From: Guyanagaster necrorhizus
Lineage: Eukaryota > Basidiomycota > Agaricomycetes > Agaricales > Physalacriaceae
Assembly (NCBI RefSeq): GCF_019112545.1
Contig: NW_025064901.1
Location: 258,164 to 322,163, forward strand
Length of the DNA: 64,000 nucleotides
Reading direction: 5' to 3'
A model generated the notes under the pieces. It was not told the DNA's origin, did no database searches, and saw nothing but the letters and a program-made list of their open reading frames with translations. Made by a program: the position numbers and the translations under genes. Below are positions 24,101 to 36,574 of the stretch, piece after piece. Every line of letters starts with the position of its first letter. The first letter of the stretch is position 1.

Positions 24101-24650
24101 ATACCATTTCCTCGAACATCTTTGCTTCCCTTTGTTTGTTGGCTTTAGCAGCTAGGTTATTTGCATGATGAATTGCTCGGATTTGAATTTCCTGTTGGAG
24201 GTCGACTGCCAGAATGGTCTCTCCATCCTCCATCTCCTCGTCCCATCGATTGTCAGGATCTTCATCTGGCAGTTTGAAAGGAATTTTTCAGCACCAGCAT
24301 CAAGCAAATGTGATCCTCTCAGTTTTCCAATTGATCAGCAGGTTATGACATATAAGTCAGTCATGACCAAGGAAAATCTCCTTGGTTCTGAGATCAGTGA
24401 CTGTGAGATCAATTTATTCTGAATGATTCCTGATAATAAGCCTGAGCTCTATGAATTCAGTTATCGAGCTGGCCTGATTCTTGGTTCCATCAGCATTGTA
24501 GACTGGGATTGGAGTGGTCATGGCTCAAGTTGGAAGATGGTGCTTGTTGATGAAAGCTCAGTTGATAGAACTCCCAGTACATCCACTGTCAATGAGGGTG
24601 GTTATAGCATGTGTTGTCCAGTTTATGAGTGTCTCAATTTGAGCCTTGGT
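21168..24650 (-). pseudogene. Element E: pol, decayed
   Basis: Read from the right: protease with LIDSGC near 24,570-24,600; RT upstream motifs around 23,850-24,110; RT palm at 23292-23630 with FQWMMNDIFKDF and the catalytic box as YLDNIL; RNase H around 22,850-23,225 and its C-terminal part at 22599-22829 (LSQYQYTLYH, KKADLLS). Integrase is at 22140-22391 with a zinc-finger CEVCQRG and the VDMITRL core. The integrase C-terminal LDTTNLHLP sits at 21597-21782, and a chromodomain remnant lies around 21,230-21,330. All are interrupted by TGA and TAG codons at CG-derived sites. Confidence 0.83.
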
Positions 24651-27600
24651 GATTAAGTCTCACCTGGCAGTTTTAGTTCACCTGATGAACTTTCATGATC
24701 CTCGAAGCTCATCAAGCCATTCTAGGGCTCAGCACCATTCTGCCCTTTTTATCTCTTCTATGGTTTCATCAACTATTTCTTCAGTCTTTGTGTGATGAAT
24801 CCAGTTCTTTAGTATGGCTTTGGCTTCTGCTTCACTCCTGGTGTCTTTAATTGCTTGCCAAGTCCATTCAGTGTTGAATGGCTTAAGCCATGTGGTGGGG
24901 CTCTCTGTCCCTGTTTGGCCTGAGGGCATTTGAGTTTTTTTCTGTGATTTCTTAGTATGTGTTTGAACAATTTGTGGTATATTCGAATGCATAGTGGACA
25001 TGTTGGTAATTACAAGAATACTGTCAGTCCGACTAGTGGCTGAGGGTTGCACACTGTGAAGTTCATTGGCCAGTTCAGTGGAATTGCTCACTAACTGGCC
25101 CTGTCTTTTACTTCCCCAATCTTTGTTTCTGCACTGAGCTTCTCTTCCTCCTTCTGTAAGTCAGTGATCTGCACATGGATGTCTTTCCAGATCTGTTTCT
25201 TCTTTAGGCAGTCTTTTGCCATGTGCTCCTTCTGTCCGCAGTTAAAGCATTTCCCTTCTCTTTTCATGCAGTCAATATCTATTGATTTCTCTGCTTCGGT
25301 ATATGTGATACCTATTCTAGTTTTTTGGGAGCTATAGGCAGGGACCATAGAGGGTCCTGATGATTTTCCAGCAGTTGTCTCTAAGGTTTTGTTTAGGGTT
25401 GGCAGGGTCAGCTTCTTGGTATAGTCTTGTAGCATCATTGACTCCACTTTCTGCCTTTATCATTCCTTGTACATTTCGACGATCTGCTCTTTCCACTCAT
25501 CATATCTGTTAGGCATCAGTATCTTGACACCTATTGCAGAGATCATTGTAATGTACAAAGGGGAAACTCCTCATTTGAGGGCCTCGACCATTCACTCATT
25601 GTTTGCTATGTCATCTCAGAACCCAGTGAGCTTTGCTAGGTGTTCTAGCTCATCGAAGTAGTCTGTCACTGCTTTATCTCCTATCTTGTATTCCTTAATC
25701 TTTTGTTTGTGAACCTCCTGTACTGCAGGATCAATGAATTTGTTGTTCAACATTTGTTTAAAGACCGGCCATGAGGGGTACCGGTAATGTTCCTGAGTTG
25801 ATGATCAGAAGTTTGGTGAGATTAAGATCTACCAGGTCTTGGCTTTTTCTTCAAGATACAAGGCTATGAAGACAACTTTGTTCATGTCAGTGCTCAGGTA
25901 TCCAGTGTAAACTTCAAAATATTGTTTACAATCAACCAAGAAGCAGTCAATGTCATTGGATGCCCCTTTGAAGGGGCAGGGTTTTTAAAGTAGGTTAAGG
26001 CAGCACTAGAGTACCACAGCATCATAGGGTAATGCACTCATCAGATTGGGCCATTCCAAGAATAGTAGTCATTGCCACTCATGCAGTGGGCCTAAGAACG
26101 AATGTAATGAGTTGTCATCAGCTACTGGACTCTCTTTTAGCAGTTTATCTCTCCTGACGATTACCCCATCACAGATAGTGAACCCCAGTCGTACTACTTC
26201 TGGATCATCTCAGATGGGTTTCTTTCCTGCTCCACTTCTGCTTGTCTGATCTAGTGGGGGTTGGGCCCCCAAGAGTCAGCTTCCTTTCTTAGTCCACAGG
26301 TTTCAGTATAACTCCGGCATTTCTCTGGGCTGTGGTCGAGATCAAGAAAGCTGGATTGCCATTGAGCAGGTGGAAGAAGCAGAGTATAAAAATATACTCT
26401 GAATAGATGGGGCTGTGTATATGGCTTGTTTAGGCATTATGAGTGGTGTTTGTAGCATGAGGCAGACTTTTACTGACATTGGATATGCTGATGGTTTTCG
26501 AACCTGGTCCTCGGAGTGTCTCTGGTTGTACTGTTTTGTGGCATAATCTGTTGCCACATGCCTCAGAATTTCTGTTCTTTTGTCAATGATGGAATTCAAA
26601 TATAATTGTCTCAGTTGCAATGCTAGCCAGATAGCATCATGCTATAAGAAAGTTACCCCCCTCAGATAAAACTCCTGATATTCCTGCATTCGTGCCCTCT
26701 TTATCTCCTGCTCCAGTTCTTCTTCATCTATTGTTTCTACCAGTCCATACTCAAGGACCCCGCTCAGGCGAGATGGGTTACTGCTTTCAGTTTCCTCTTC
26801 CTCTGTTTCCTCTTCATCCTCTTTCTCCTTGAGGAGGGAAGCAGTGGGTGGGTTGTAGAAACTCTTTGCCCCTCCCAGGTGTACTGTCATCCCAGATCCC
26901 TGGCTGGGTGCTCAGCCCAGCAGCTGCAGAACCTGATGTATAGTTATAGATGGCAGCAGGCTGGCTGCCAATGTTGAAATCATATTTATTTCCACCAGTT
27001 GCTCTTGCCACCTCCACTCACTCACAATAGAGGCAGACATTTTGTTAGTAGTCATTGTTGATGAGCTGACCAATGACCCTACTTCCAAGAAATCCTCAGA
27101 GGGTGCAGGTGAGGATATGGGCATTGCCAGGGACTCGAAGTCCATAGTGTCTGAGAACAGACTCATCACTTTTAAGTGCTGAGTCGGCACTGGGCATTCA
27201 TCGGGAAGAGAGATATTGTGGTATTGGAAGATATTGGCCTCTCCTGGTTCAAGTACCATCCACTCAGTATTTGGGGGTTTCACTTCTTCTGGTGCTAGAC
27301 TCTCTAAAGACTGAGGAGGAAAGGGAGGGGTCTGCTCATACTGGGGTGAGGATGCTGGCAACCTCTGGCTGGAGTCCATACCAGTTAGAGATGTTGGCTC
27401 TATCCAGCTGGTCCCTCTCTGTTCTTCACTGGGTGTCCTGGTTTTGCTTATCATACTCAGTGGCAGCTCTCCTCTGTGACTCCTCCTCTATGTGGCAGTC
27501 CTCATGCTCACTATGTACTGGCTGCAGGTCATCTTGCTGCCTATACTCTTCTTGTCATATGGCATCATCATAGTTGAAGGGAATGGTAAAGTCCCAAGTT

Positions 27601-28260
27601 GGAAAATATCACTGTACAGTCTCCTTCCATCATTCTCATTATCACTGTTCATTGTCTGGCTGGTCCAGGAAACCCTGCCCCATCCTGGTGCTGGCTCCAG
27701 TGGGGGAAGAGGTGCCATGAGACTGGCTGCAAGGAGTTGGAGGTCAGGATCATCAAGCCATCTGAGGAGCATTGAGAGAGTCCTGGGCATAGTCAGCAAT
27801 CCCATGGATGTGAGAGGCAAAAGAGGGGTCAGGAGAGAGGGACTGCTCAAAGAAGTCCTCTGGGAGGTTCTGGTCCTCACTATGGAGGATTATGTTTGGT
27901 ACAAAGATCCTGCATCCTCCTGAGATGTGAGAGTGCTGGTTTCCAGATTAGAAGAAATGTTGTCCTCCCACTTCTTCTTGACCATTCCTCTGATGCGAGC
28001 TGCTAGGCCCAGCTTCTGGAGGCTGATAGATCATTCTTTAGGATTCAGGGATATCATGGAGGGGAAAGTCGGGGGTTATATTTCATAGTATATATTAGAT
28101 GTTCTGAAATTCCTGATAATGTCTAAGGGCCCAGGTGGTGATGGAATGGCATCCCTGGCACAGCTAGATGATCACCAATAAGCCAATCAATGTTCTGATG
28201 ATAGAGGCAAAGAGTTTGAAGAACTTATGATTGAAGTCAGGATTGTTGTTGCTAGGAGGA
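24651..28260 (-). pseudogene. Element E: gag, decayed, with intact zinc knuckle
   Basis: 25091-25447 holds an intact CCHC knuckle (CFNCGQKEHMAKDC) followed by a Lys/Gln-rich helix, and 24729-25091 is the C-terminal linker. The capsid-like region spans about 25,450-25,990. The low-complexity N-terminal part is seen in 26342-26620, 26642-26890, 26912-27454 and 27488-27880. Its sequence has diverged more from A and F than the pol has. Confidence 0.75.
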
Positions 28261-28265
28261 GGCAT
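28164..28265 (-). pseudogene. Element E: leader ORF with premature TAG
   Basis: The leader starts MPPPSNNNPDF and its hydrophobic core LFASIIRTLIGLLVII is followed by TAG at 28164-28166, at the same Gln codon that is TAG in element B. The start is 56 nt inside the LTR, as in A. It is decayed relative to copies A, D and F. Confidence 0.45.
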
Positions 28266-28307
28266 TCAGTTTCTCAGCACAATTGGGCTTGAGAAAGAGA
28301 AGGAAGA

Positions 28308-28320
28308 AGCTTTGAGCTAA
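28308..28320 (-). promoter_or_regulatory. Element E self-primer site
   Basis: AGCTTTGAGCTAA lies one base inside the 5' LTR. It is the reverse complement of the LTR 13-mer TTAGCTCAAAGCT found in the left half of the same LTR (about 28,470). The match is exact. Confidence 0.75.
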
Positions 28321-28321
28321 T

Positions 28322-28509
28322 TGTTAGGCCCAAGTGTCATATGAAGTAAACCACATGATAAACAGAAGCTACCTTGCACTTTGGATAGTCTTCTAAGTTC
28401 ATAATTGTGGTTACCTGTGGTGTGTCACAAGGCTAGATATAGCTTGAGGGTAGAATGGTATGTATAAACTTTAGCTCAAAGCTAAGGTCTCCAGCAAGAG
28501 TGAGCTCTC
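28322..28509 (-). repeat. Element E 5' LTR, first part (188 bp)
   Basis: It starts TGTTAGGCCC and is interrupted after GAGCTCTC at 28509 by element F. The last five bases CTCTC (28505-28509) are the target duplication of F. The remainder of this LTR is 37066-37333. Confidence 0.92.
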
Positions 28510-28995
28510 TGTTAAGCCCAAACTCCATGTGACTATCAACATGTGATAAACAGTTTAGAACCTCACACTTTGGGTTAGACTGACTGAGTTCACTGATATG
28601 TTAACAGAGGTGTGTGATCAAGGCATTTGCAAGTTGCTCAAAATAGGATGGTAGAGAATAAACTTTAGCTTGAAGCTGGGGTATTACAGCAAGAGCTATG
28701 CTACTTAAATACTGTTCTTGTTATCTAGCTATTAATAAATGTTCACAAAAGATATTGTCTGTCATAGAGCTGTTACCCCCTGCTGTTACCAGACTCTCCA
28801 CAAAAGCTGTGGTACTGCTGTTATGCTGTTATTGCTGCACTGCAATTTGGAGACAAAAGGAGCATTGTCTCTCTTTTGACAGCACACAGCAGTGATAAGA
28901 CAATGACCAACTGGGTTGCTGAGCTAAGCATTCCCATGGTCCTAAGCACTGGCCTAAGCACTCTGACTAAGCAAAGATAGAGAAAAATTGTAACA
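28510..28995 (-). repeat. Element F 3' LTR (486 bp)
   Basis: It starts TGTTAAGCCC and ends AATTGTAACA. Compared with the partner at 36575-37060 it has the same length. The substitutions I could find are all transitions, several showing CA in one copy against TG in the other at the same dinucleotide (for example GCTATGCT against GCTACACT). Confidence 0.93.
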
Positions 28996-29012
28996 TTACC
29001 CCCTCCTTAAGA
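28996..29012 (-). other. Element F polypurine tract
   Basis: On the minus strand the bases next to the 3' LTR read AAGGAGGGGGTAA. This is the expected plus-strand primer for Ty3/gypsy replication. E has AAGGAGGAG and A has AAAGAGAGAG at the same place. Confidence 0.7.
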
Positions 29013-29039
29013 CCATTGTCCTGATGATTAAATTAGAAG

Positions 29040-32000
29040 AAGTCATCCTTGCCAGCAGGAGATAGCTGATCTGTTGGACCACTCAGCATTTCATTGCCAG
29101 GCTTCAAACAAGTCGAAGAGATGGTACATTGCTCTTTGCTATATGTCCCCTTGTTGAGGATCTGCAGATGGCAGATGTCCTAGTCATGTCCTCTGTTGAC
29201 TGTGGGTGGCTGATCTGCTGGATCTATTGTAGCATGTGTTTGCAGGTTCATAAAGACTTTGAATGCAGATGGATGTATTTGTTTAGGGATAATATTGAAT
29301 ATGACCTCCTCTGCATCCACTTTATTGATTCTGTGTTTGTAGTCTCGAATTGCTTTTTCCACCTTCATGTGTTTTTTATTGATCCATTGGTTTGACTCTG
29401 GTCCATATCCTTTCCAGCTGACTAGGTAGTCAACAGTTGTTTTCATGCCTCTGCCTCATGCTTTAACCTTTTGGGTTTTGTAGTTTAGCACTTCATCAAT
29501 TTTGTAGTGTTCTTCATTGTTGATGAGTTCTGCTGGAGGTGGAGGTGGTCATTCCTAGTTTGGAAAGGCTAGTGCTGTATATAGTGTCAACAATGTTTCA
29601 TTAAAAACATTGTGAATTTTCCAAGTTGCAGAGAGCTGCAACTTGTATGTGGAATTTCTGATTTTAGCCAAGACTTTGAATGGTTCTGTCTATTTGTCTG
29701 CAAGCTTCTGTTTTGGCCTAGGTAGGTGAAGATTCATAGTATCCAACCAAACTTTGTCATTTGTAAAATATTAGTGTGCTGGCCATTGATATTTGTCATA
29801 CTGCTTCTTTATTGTTGAAGCAGCTTTTTTAAGAGCCATCTTAGTTTCCTCATGGATCTTTGCCATCTCTGTTGCAAAGTCCTTTGATGCTGGTGTCATC
29901 ATGTGAATCTGTCTTGTTTCCATGACTGATGGGTTTCACCCATAGTTCACAAAGAATGGAGTTTTACCTGTTGCTGAGTGAATTCTGTTATTGTGTTAAA
30001 ATGCCACTAGTGCTAGCTATTCCATCCAGTCATCCTGTCAATAATTGATGAAAAGTCTGAGGTACTTTTCAATTTTTTAGTTGGCCCATTCTGTCTGACC
30101 ATCTGTCTGTAGGTGGTATGCTGTCGAAGCATTCCGTTTAATGTTGAGTAACTGATATAAGTCATCCAAGAATTTAGAGATGAATTGTGGCCCTCTGTCT
30201 GAAATTACTACTTGAGACATGCCATATTTTGCATATATCTCATCATGTAGTATTTTTGCCCATCTTTCGGATGTGAATTCTGTTGAGCAGGCAATTAGGA
30301 TGATCACCTTCAAAAAGCAATCGACTATGACAATGATTGCATCATAGCCATCACTTTTGAAAAGTCCAGTTATCATATCCACTGAAATGTGAGTCCATGG
30401 TGATAAAGAGACTTCATTCAGATGGAGCGGTGCTGCTCTGGGTTGTGTTGAAGTTTTGTCTCACTGGCAAATGTCACAAGTCTTGACATATCAGATGATA
30501 TCATGGTCCATCTTTGGCCACCAATACTCTCTCAAGACTAATTCCTTTGTTTTAGCAATCTCAGAGTGTCCAGCTGTTGTGTGATCATGACAGGTGGCAA
30601 TGATGTCACCTTGAAGTCCATGGTCCCTTAGGATATAGATCCACCCATTGTAGTGGATCAATCCCCCTTCTTTTTTCAATCTCTGCTCATGATTGAGTGA
30701 TGGGGCAATCCTCTGATTCTATTTGTGGGGATTCCAAGTGGCACTCTTGATGTGTTCATGCATCTCCTCCTCTGTTGGCATGATCATTGCCTGAAAGTGT
30801 TCAGGCTATAATAGTATGACCTCCTTGTTATCTTCCTCTCCTTGATTATGATCTGCCTTGTGGCTGAGGAGATCAGCTTTCTTGTTAGCTGCTCTAGCTT
30901 TGTGATGCAGCATGTACTCATATTTGGATAATTCCATAACCCATCTGGCTTGTCTGTGATTAAGCTTTTGAGATTGTTGGAAATATCGTAGATTTTGATG
31001 ATCAGTCCAGATTTCAAAGGTGTGATCTGCTCTAATAAGGTAATGCCACTATTTGGCAAGAGCGAGCATTATGGCAAGGAGTTCTTTGTCATAAATTTCA
31101 TAGTTGTGCTCTGTTACTGTGAGTGCTTTTGACATAAAGGCGACAGGTCACTATTTGCCATCTTGTTCCTGTGAGAGTATGGCTCCAATAGCACCTTCAC
31201 TAGAGTCAGCCTCCACTTTGAACCTTCCATCCTGAATTAGTATGGCTAGAGTGATATCTTTAGCTAATCGGTGTTTAAGGTCATTAAACACTGTCTGTTG
31301 GGAAATTCCCAGTCAATTGTGTCATTGGTCAGACTATTTTGCTGTAATCCCAGATAAATCATTGGTAGAAGTTGGTGAATCCAAGGAAAGATTGTAGTTC
31401 CTTCTTCTTCATTAGTTCTGGCCATTCAGTCACTCCTGCCACTTTGACAGGGTCCATCCTGATGCTTCCTTCACTGATAATGACTCTGAGGTATTTGGTT
31501 TCCAATACCTCAAATTCACATTTCTCAGCCTTGAGAAAAAGTCGATGTTTCCTCATCAAAGACAGTACCTGTTGTACTATCCTTTGGTGTTCCTCCTTGG
31601 TTTTAGACATGATGAGTATGTTGTCCAAGTAGATTGTTACCTTCCCTGTGGCAATAAGATCCTTGAAGATGTCATTCATCATCCACTGAAAGGTAGCTGG
31701 TGAGTTGGTGAGTCCGAAGAATATAACCATTAGCTTAAACAAACCATGGTTAATTCAAAAAGTGGCTTTTCACTTGTCACCCTTTCTAATATGTATGTTG
31801 TTGTACCTCCACCAAACATCTAGCTTGGTGTAGTACTTTGCACCCCAGAGCTTATCCATTAATTCTGTGATTAAAGAAAGTGGATAACAATTCTTGATCA
31901 TTATTTTGTTTAGCTTCCAATAATCCTGTACTGGTCAGAGTTTCCCATTCTTCTTTTTGACAAAAAAGAAGGGTGATGCCATTGGTGACTTTGATGGTCA

Positions 32001-32756
32001 GATTCTCCCACTGGATAAGTTCTCCTCAAGGAACTTATCTAGTTCTTGTTGTTCATTATTGCCCAGTGGGTAACACTTGCAATCTAGGTTGGTGTTCGAG
32101 TTAGAGATTAATTCAATGGTGTGATCCCAGGGCTTTGAGTCAGGTAGTTTATCAAAACTCTCTTTTTTGAATAAATTCTGATAATTGCATGCCCATTCGG
32201 ATACCATTTCTTTAAATGTCCTTTCTTCTTTTTCAGCATTAGTCTTTGCTGCCAGGTCATTAGTGTGATGTATTGCTCAAATGCTGATGGCCCTTTGTAG
32301 GTCAACAGCAAGGATTGTTTCACCATCTTCTATTTCCTCATCCTATCAGTTCTCGGGATCTTCATCTGGTAATTCAAATAGAATCTTCCGGCAACAGCAT
32401 TGAGCAAAAATGATGTGTTCAGTCTTCTAATTGATTAGCAGATTGTGTCTGATTAACTAATCATAACCAAGAAATACTTCCTTATTTTCTAGGTTGGTTA
32501 CTGCCAGGTCGATTCATTCTGAATGATCACCAATAGTGAGCCTAAGCTCCACATATTCAGTGATTGATCCAGCCTGATTCTTTGTCCCATCTGCATTGTA
32601 GACTGAGATGGGTGCCGCTGTTGCCTGAGTGGGCAGTTGGTGCTTGTTGATGAAAGCCCGATTGATAGAACTCCCTGTGCAGCTACTGTCGATAAGTGCA
32701 GTGACTGCATGGGTAGATCGAGATGTTAATGTCTTGATCTGTGCTTTGGTCAGCAA
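29040..32756 (-). pseudogene. Element F: pol, decayed
   Basis: Read from the right: protease at 32514-32756 (THAVTALID, with DSS in place of DSG); RT upstream part at 31998-32207 (FDKLPDSKPWDHTI); RT palm at 31359-31742 (LTNSPATFQWMMNDIF, catalytic box YLDNILI); RNase H around 30,780-31,300. Integrase is at 30077-30382 with both Asp motifs (VDMITGLF is close, and VVISDRGPQF) and TDGQTEWAN with the Glu region. The integrase C-terminus lies around 29,560-29,800. The chromodomain is at 29180-29446 (VDYLVSWKGYGPESNQW). Single stops separate these blocks. Confidence 0.85.
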
Positions 32757-35700
32757 GTCTTGCCCTGGAGACTCAGAGCATCGAATGAATTTCCATGGTC
32801 CATGTAATTCATCGAGCCACTCTAAGGCTTGGCATCATTCTGCAGCCCATATTCTAGTGATCATCTCATCAATCACTTTTTCAGCTCAGGTCTTATGTAC
32901 TCAGTTCTTAAGCACTGCTTTTGCTACTTTTTTATCCTTGGTGTCCCTGATGGCTCGCCAAGTTCACTCAGTATCAAATGGTTTTAGCCAATCAGTGGGG
33001 TTCTCTACTCCTGTTTGGCCCGAAGGCAGTTGAGTCTGTTTTATATATTTAGCTTGATGAACTTTTGATGATGATGCACCTTTAAGGCTCTCTGCCTCTC
33101 TTCAACCTTTTATCGGTGCTTGAGTCATTAGAGTCAGTTGTTCTGGTTTCTTAGGTGATTCTATGAGAGTGGTACTGTCAGGTATATTTAAATGCATGCA
33201 TAATTTAGACATAGGTGAAGTAACTACAGAAGGAAAATTGTCAGTCTGTTTAATAGCTGGGGGTGACAGTCCACTAATTAGTATTTGGGCTGAGTCAGTG
33301 AAATCGCTCACTGCTCAGCCTCACCTTTTACCTCCTTGGGCTTGTCTTCTGGCCCAAGATCTTAGTCCTCCTTCATCAACTCAGCAATCTGCACTCAAAT
33401 ATCTTCTTGAGTGTGTTTATTCTTCTTCTGAGGGCAGTTTCACACCATGTGGCCCTTTTGGCTACAATTGAAACACTTTCCCCCCTTCTTGAGGCAATCC
33501 ACATCTATTGGCTGATCTGTTCTGATAAATGTTGTGCCCATATCAGTTCGCTTCTCTCCAAAAGAAGTTGGGGTCGAGCTCCTGGGCTTAGCAGATGTGG
33601 TTGTAGCTGGGGTGGAAGACTTCGATCCTTGCCTCTGGCTTCTATAAGTTCCATATGCCAGAGTCGTCGCTTCTGCCTTCTGTTGTTGTCATTCTTTGTA
33701 TATAGTGATGATTCAGGCCTTCCACTCATCATATCCAATAGAGATCTCTTATCTGATGTCAGAGATAGTGATGAGATAATGAGATAGTAGGCCCATCTTC
33801 ATGTATTTGACTATTTATCCAGAGTCTGCAATGTCATTGTAAACTCTGGCAAGCCATCTCAGTCGTTCTAATTCATTGAAGTAATCAGTAGCAGCTTTGC
33901 CAGCCATCTTATATTTCTTCATCTTCTGCTTGTGGACTTCTTGGACAGCCAGATCCATAAACTTGTCAACAATCATTTGTTTGAATACCAGCCATGAGAG
34001 GTATCAGTGATGAGCTCTCATGGTGGACCAGAATATTGGGGAGATTAAGACCCATCAGGTCTTCACTTTGTCAGCCATATGAGTGACCACAAAGGTGACC
34101 TTGTACATGTCGGCAAGGAAGTATGGTGTGAATACCTGAAAGTATTAGTTGCAATCGACCAGGAATCAGTCAATATCATTGGAAGCTCTCCAAAAGAGTT
34201 TGGGCTTTGCCACCAGAACCAGTCTGACATTAAGAATTTGAGCCCCTGCATCAAGAGCAGGCATTGGGTTGGGCCACCCTCCAGTGGGTGGTCCTGACCA
34301 TTTGCTCAGGGATTCTGGGAAAGAATAGAGAGAGCTGTCATCAGCGATAGGACTTTCCAGCAGAGGAACTGTCTTTCATATGATCCATCTATTCTTGATG
34401 GTCTAGCCCTAGGCAAGTGCCACAGGATCATCTTCTGTAGGGGCCAGTTCAGCAGGCTTGGGATCCTTGCTGCCTTCGGCTTTATCTGGTGGTGGCTGTC
34501 TGGTGAATGGTCACTGAACCAGGAACCTCTATGGGTTCAGATAGTGACTACTCAGCTTGAGTCAGTATTGAGAAAGCCAAAATACCATACTGCAAATGGT
34601 GAAGGTAGCAAATGAGTATCTTGATGACATTGTTCGGATAGTAGGTACCATGTTGGCCAGCTGGCTCAGCACAATAATTGGCATCCACAGTCTTAGTGTT
34701 GTGCTGTACTTCAGCCTGTATAGTGGTAATGCCTGCATCTGATGTCCTAAATATTGTTTATTGTAAATAAAAATGGCTTATTCAGTGGCCATATATTGTA
34801 AAATCTCTGCATGCTTGACATGATCAGTGGAGAGATACCTTTGTCCCATGAGTGACACCAACCAGATGTTGTCCATCCACAATATTGTCATTCCTTCTCA
34901 GAACAACTCCATAAAATCCTCCTTTCATGCTTCTCATGCTAACTCTCTCTGCTTCTGTTCATGTGTATTGATATTCCATGAGCTGACCCAGTCAGTTGAA
35001 GGGTCCATGACTCCCTTGTCATAATCCTCCTCCCTCTCATTGTCTGCATCTCTGCTGGTGGTCTCACTGTCTGTATCCCCCTCAAGGAGAGAACTGTCAC
35101 ACAGGTCGTAGACCTCTGGAATGGCCATGCTGAGGCTGCATGCTGGGTCTGGCATCATCAGGTCCAGAGCAAGGAGTAGGCAGCTGCTCAGACTGCTCTG
35201 GCAGCTCCTCAATGCTCATTGCTGTGTGTGCCATTGCTCTACAATACTGGCAGAAGTTTCTGTAAAATTTTGAGTTAAGAAAGAGGGCTGTGAAACTTCC
35301 ATCGAGAAACCTCTTGAGGTCACTGATTGGGTCGATACCCTCATTGTCTTCCCTGATTGTGCCTCTTTCTGCTGGGACTCCATCTCCTCAGACCAGGATA
35401 TCATCTGTCTCAGCAATAGTGTCAGTCCTGTAAGATAGTGGGTGGTTGTCATCAAGGTTTTGCTGGGCCTCTTTCTTGATGGGGTCTGCCCAGGGGTCAG
35501 ACTCAATGGTGGAAGTGGTAGATTCCCAGAAAGGCAAGTCAAGAGTGGTGGTTCCAACAAGAATGTTGGTAAAGCTTCCCCCCTCCATCCTCCTTCATTC
35601 TTCTGCTGCTCAGGCTTGAAGGTAGCACCCAAAAAGAGCATTCTCTCTCATGATCTCATTGTCGATACATGCCTGCTCCTCTCTGTGCTCAGAAATGTGA

Positions 35701-36344
35701 TTGGTATGTTGAACTTGGTCCTCTCTGAGGAGAACTGTAGCAGCAGGATTGGCTGGCCATGTTCCCACTGATACCACTTGTGTGCTTTCTGCTCAGCTAG
35801 TATGACCGCTAGCTGGGCCACACTCCATCTGGTCAGCCTTGACGGTGGCAGTCTGCCACCAGTGGTGCTTGTCACTGTTATCAGGCCAATACTAGTCATT
35901 TTCAGCCCTGGCTCTGCTGTTAGTTCTTCTGTTGTTTATGGATATGGTTGATCAAGACTCATGGCCCCTGGAACCTCAGGTTCCTCAAGCCATCCATGGG
36001 GCATCCAGAGAGTCTCTGGCATGATGTCTAATGCTGGTGCTAGAGACAGGGGTTGCTGTTCTGGTTGCCGGGATGCTATGCTGGGGGGACAGAATGGGGG
36101 TGTTGGATCTGGGTCATTAAAACTCCATAGCCTAAGGGTTTCCAGTGTTTTAGATGACTGCTGTCAGGGGTCATGGGGGGTATGTATGCTGCTGACACTG
36201 CTCCTCTTCTTCTCTAGGATGTTCCTGAGCTGAGCTCTTAGAGATGCTTTCAGGGTCTGTTCCTTCTGTGGGTCAGAAGGACTGTTAGGCAGAGGCAGGG
36301 ATGTTGTGGAGGGGGAGGTCTGATGTGATATTTCAGAGGATGGT
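32757..36344 (-). pseudogene. Element F: gag, decayed
   Basis: 33102-33311 is the C-terminal linker. A knuckle with CFNCS, GHM and C sits at about 33,430-33,485 with one TGA. The capsid-like region runs to about 34,250. The low-complexity N-terminal part is seen in 34934-35212, 35216-35641 and 35648-35899. This copy was used as the reference to recognise the gag fragments of B. Confidence 0.75.
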
Positions 36345-36518
36345 TCAAATACATTGAAATTTGTGATAGTGCCTGATTGTCCAAGCTATGATTGATTGAT
36401 GTCCATGGCACAGCTGTATGATCACCAATAAACTGATCAGGATTCCTATAATAGATGCCAAGAGTTTGAAGAACTCATGAGTAAAGTTTGGATCGGAAGG
36501 ATTAAGGGTAGATGGCAT
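36345..36518 (-). CDS. Element F: small hydrophobic leader ORF (57 codons)
   Basis: The leader runs from MPSTLNPSDPNF to a TGA at 36345-36347. The hydrophobic segment is LLASIIGILISLLVIIQLC, followed by CHGHQS. The probable gag start (ATG GAC ATC AAT CAA) lies inside it in another frame. Copies A, B, D and E share the same start codon position relative to the LTR. Confidence 0.5.
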   Translation of the reverse strand: MPSTLNPSDPNFTHEFFKLLASIIGILISLLVIIQLCHGHQSIIAWTIRHYHKFQCI

Positions 36519-36560
36519 TCAGTTCCTCAGCACAATTGGGCTTGAGGAAGGAAAGCTAGA

Positions 36561-36573
36561 AGCTTCAAGCTAA
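36561..36573 (-). promoter_or_regulatory. Element F self-primer site
   Basis: AGCTTCAAGCTAA is the exact reverse complement of TTAGCTTGAAGCT in the adjacent LTR at 36730-36742 and in the other LTR. In element sense a TATTTAAG box (36769-36776 on the plus strand as CTTAAATA) starts 34 nt before the LTR match, so the match should be the 5' end of the transcript. Confidence 0.82.
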
Positions 36574-36574
36574 T

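Noticed and set aside
2625..32756. TGA codons at conserved Arg positions in pol as a sign of a changed genetic code
   Set aside because: The same positions are CGA-derived, CG is lost genome-wide in these elements, and the host genes use TGA as stop. Decay explains it.
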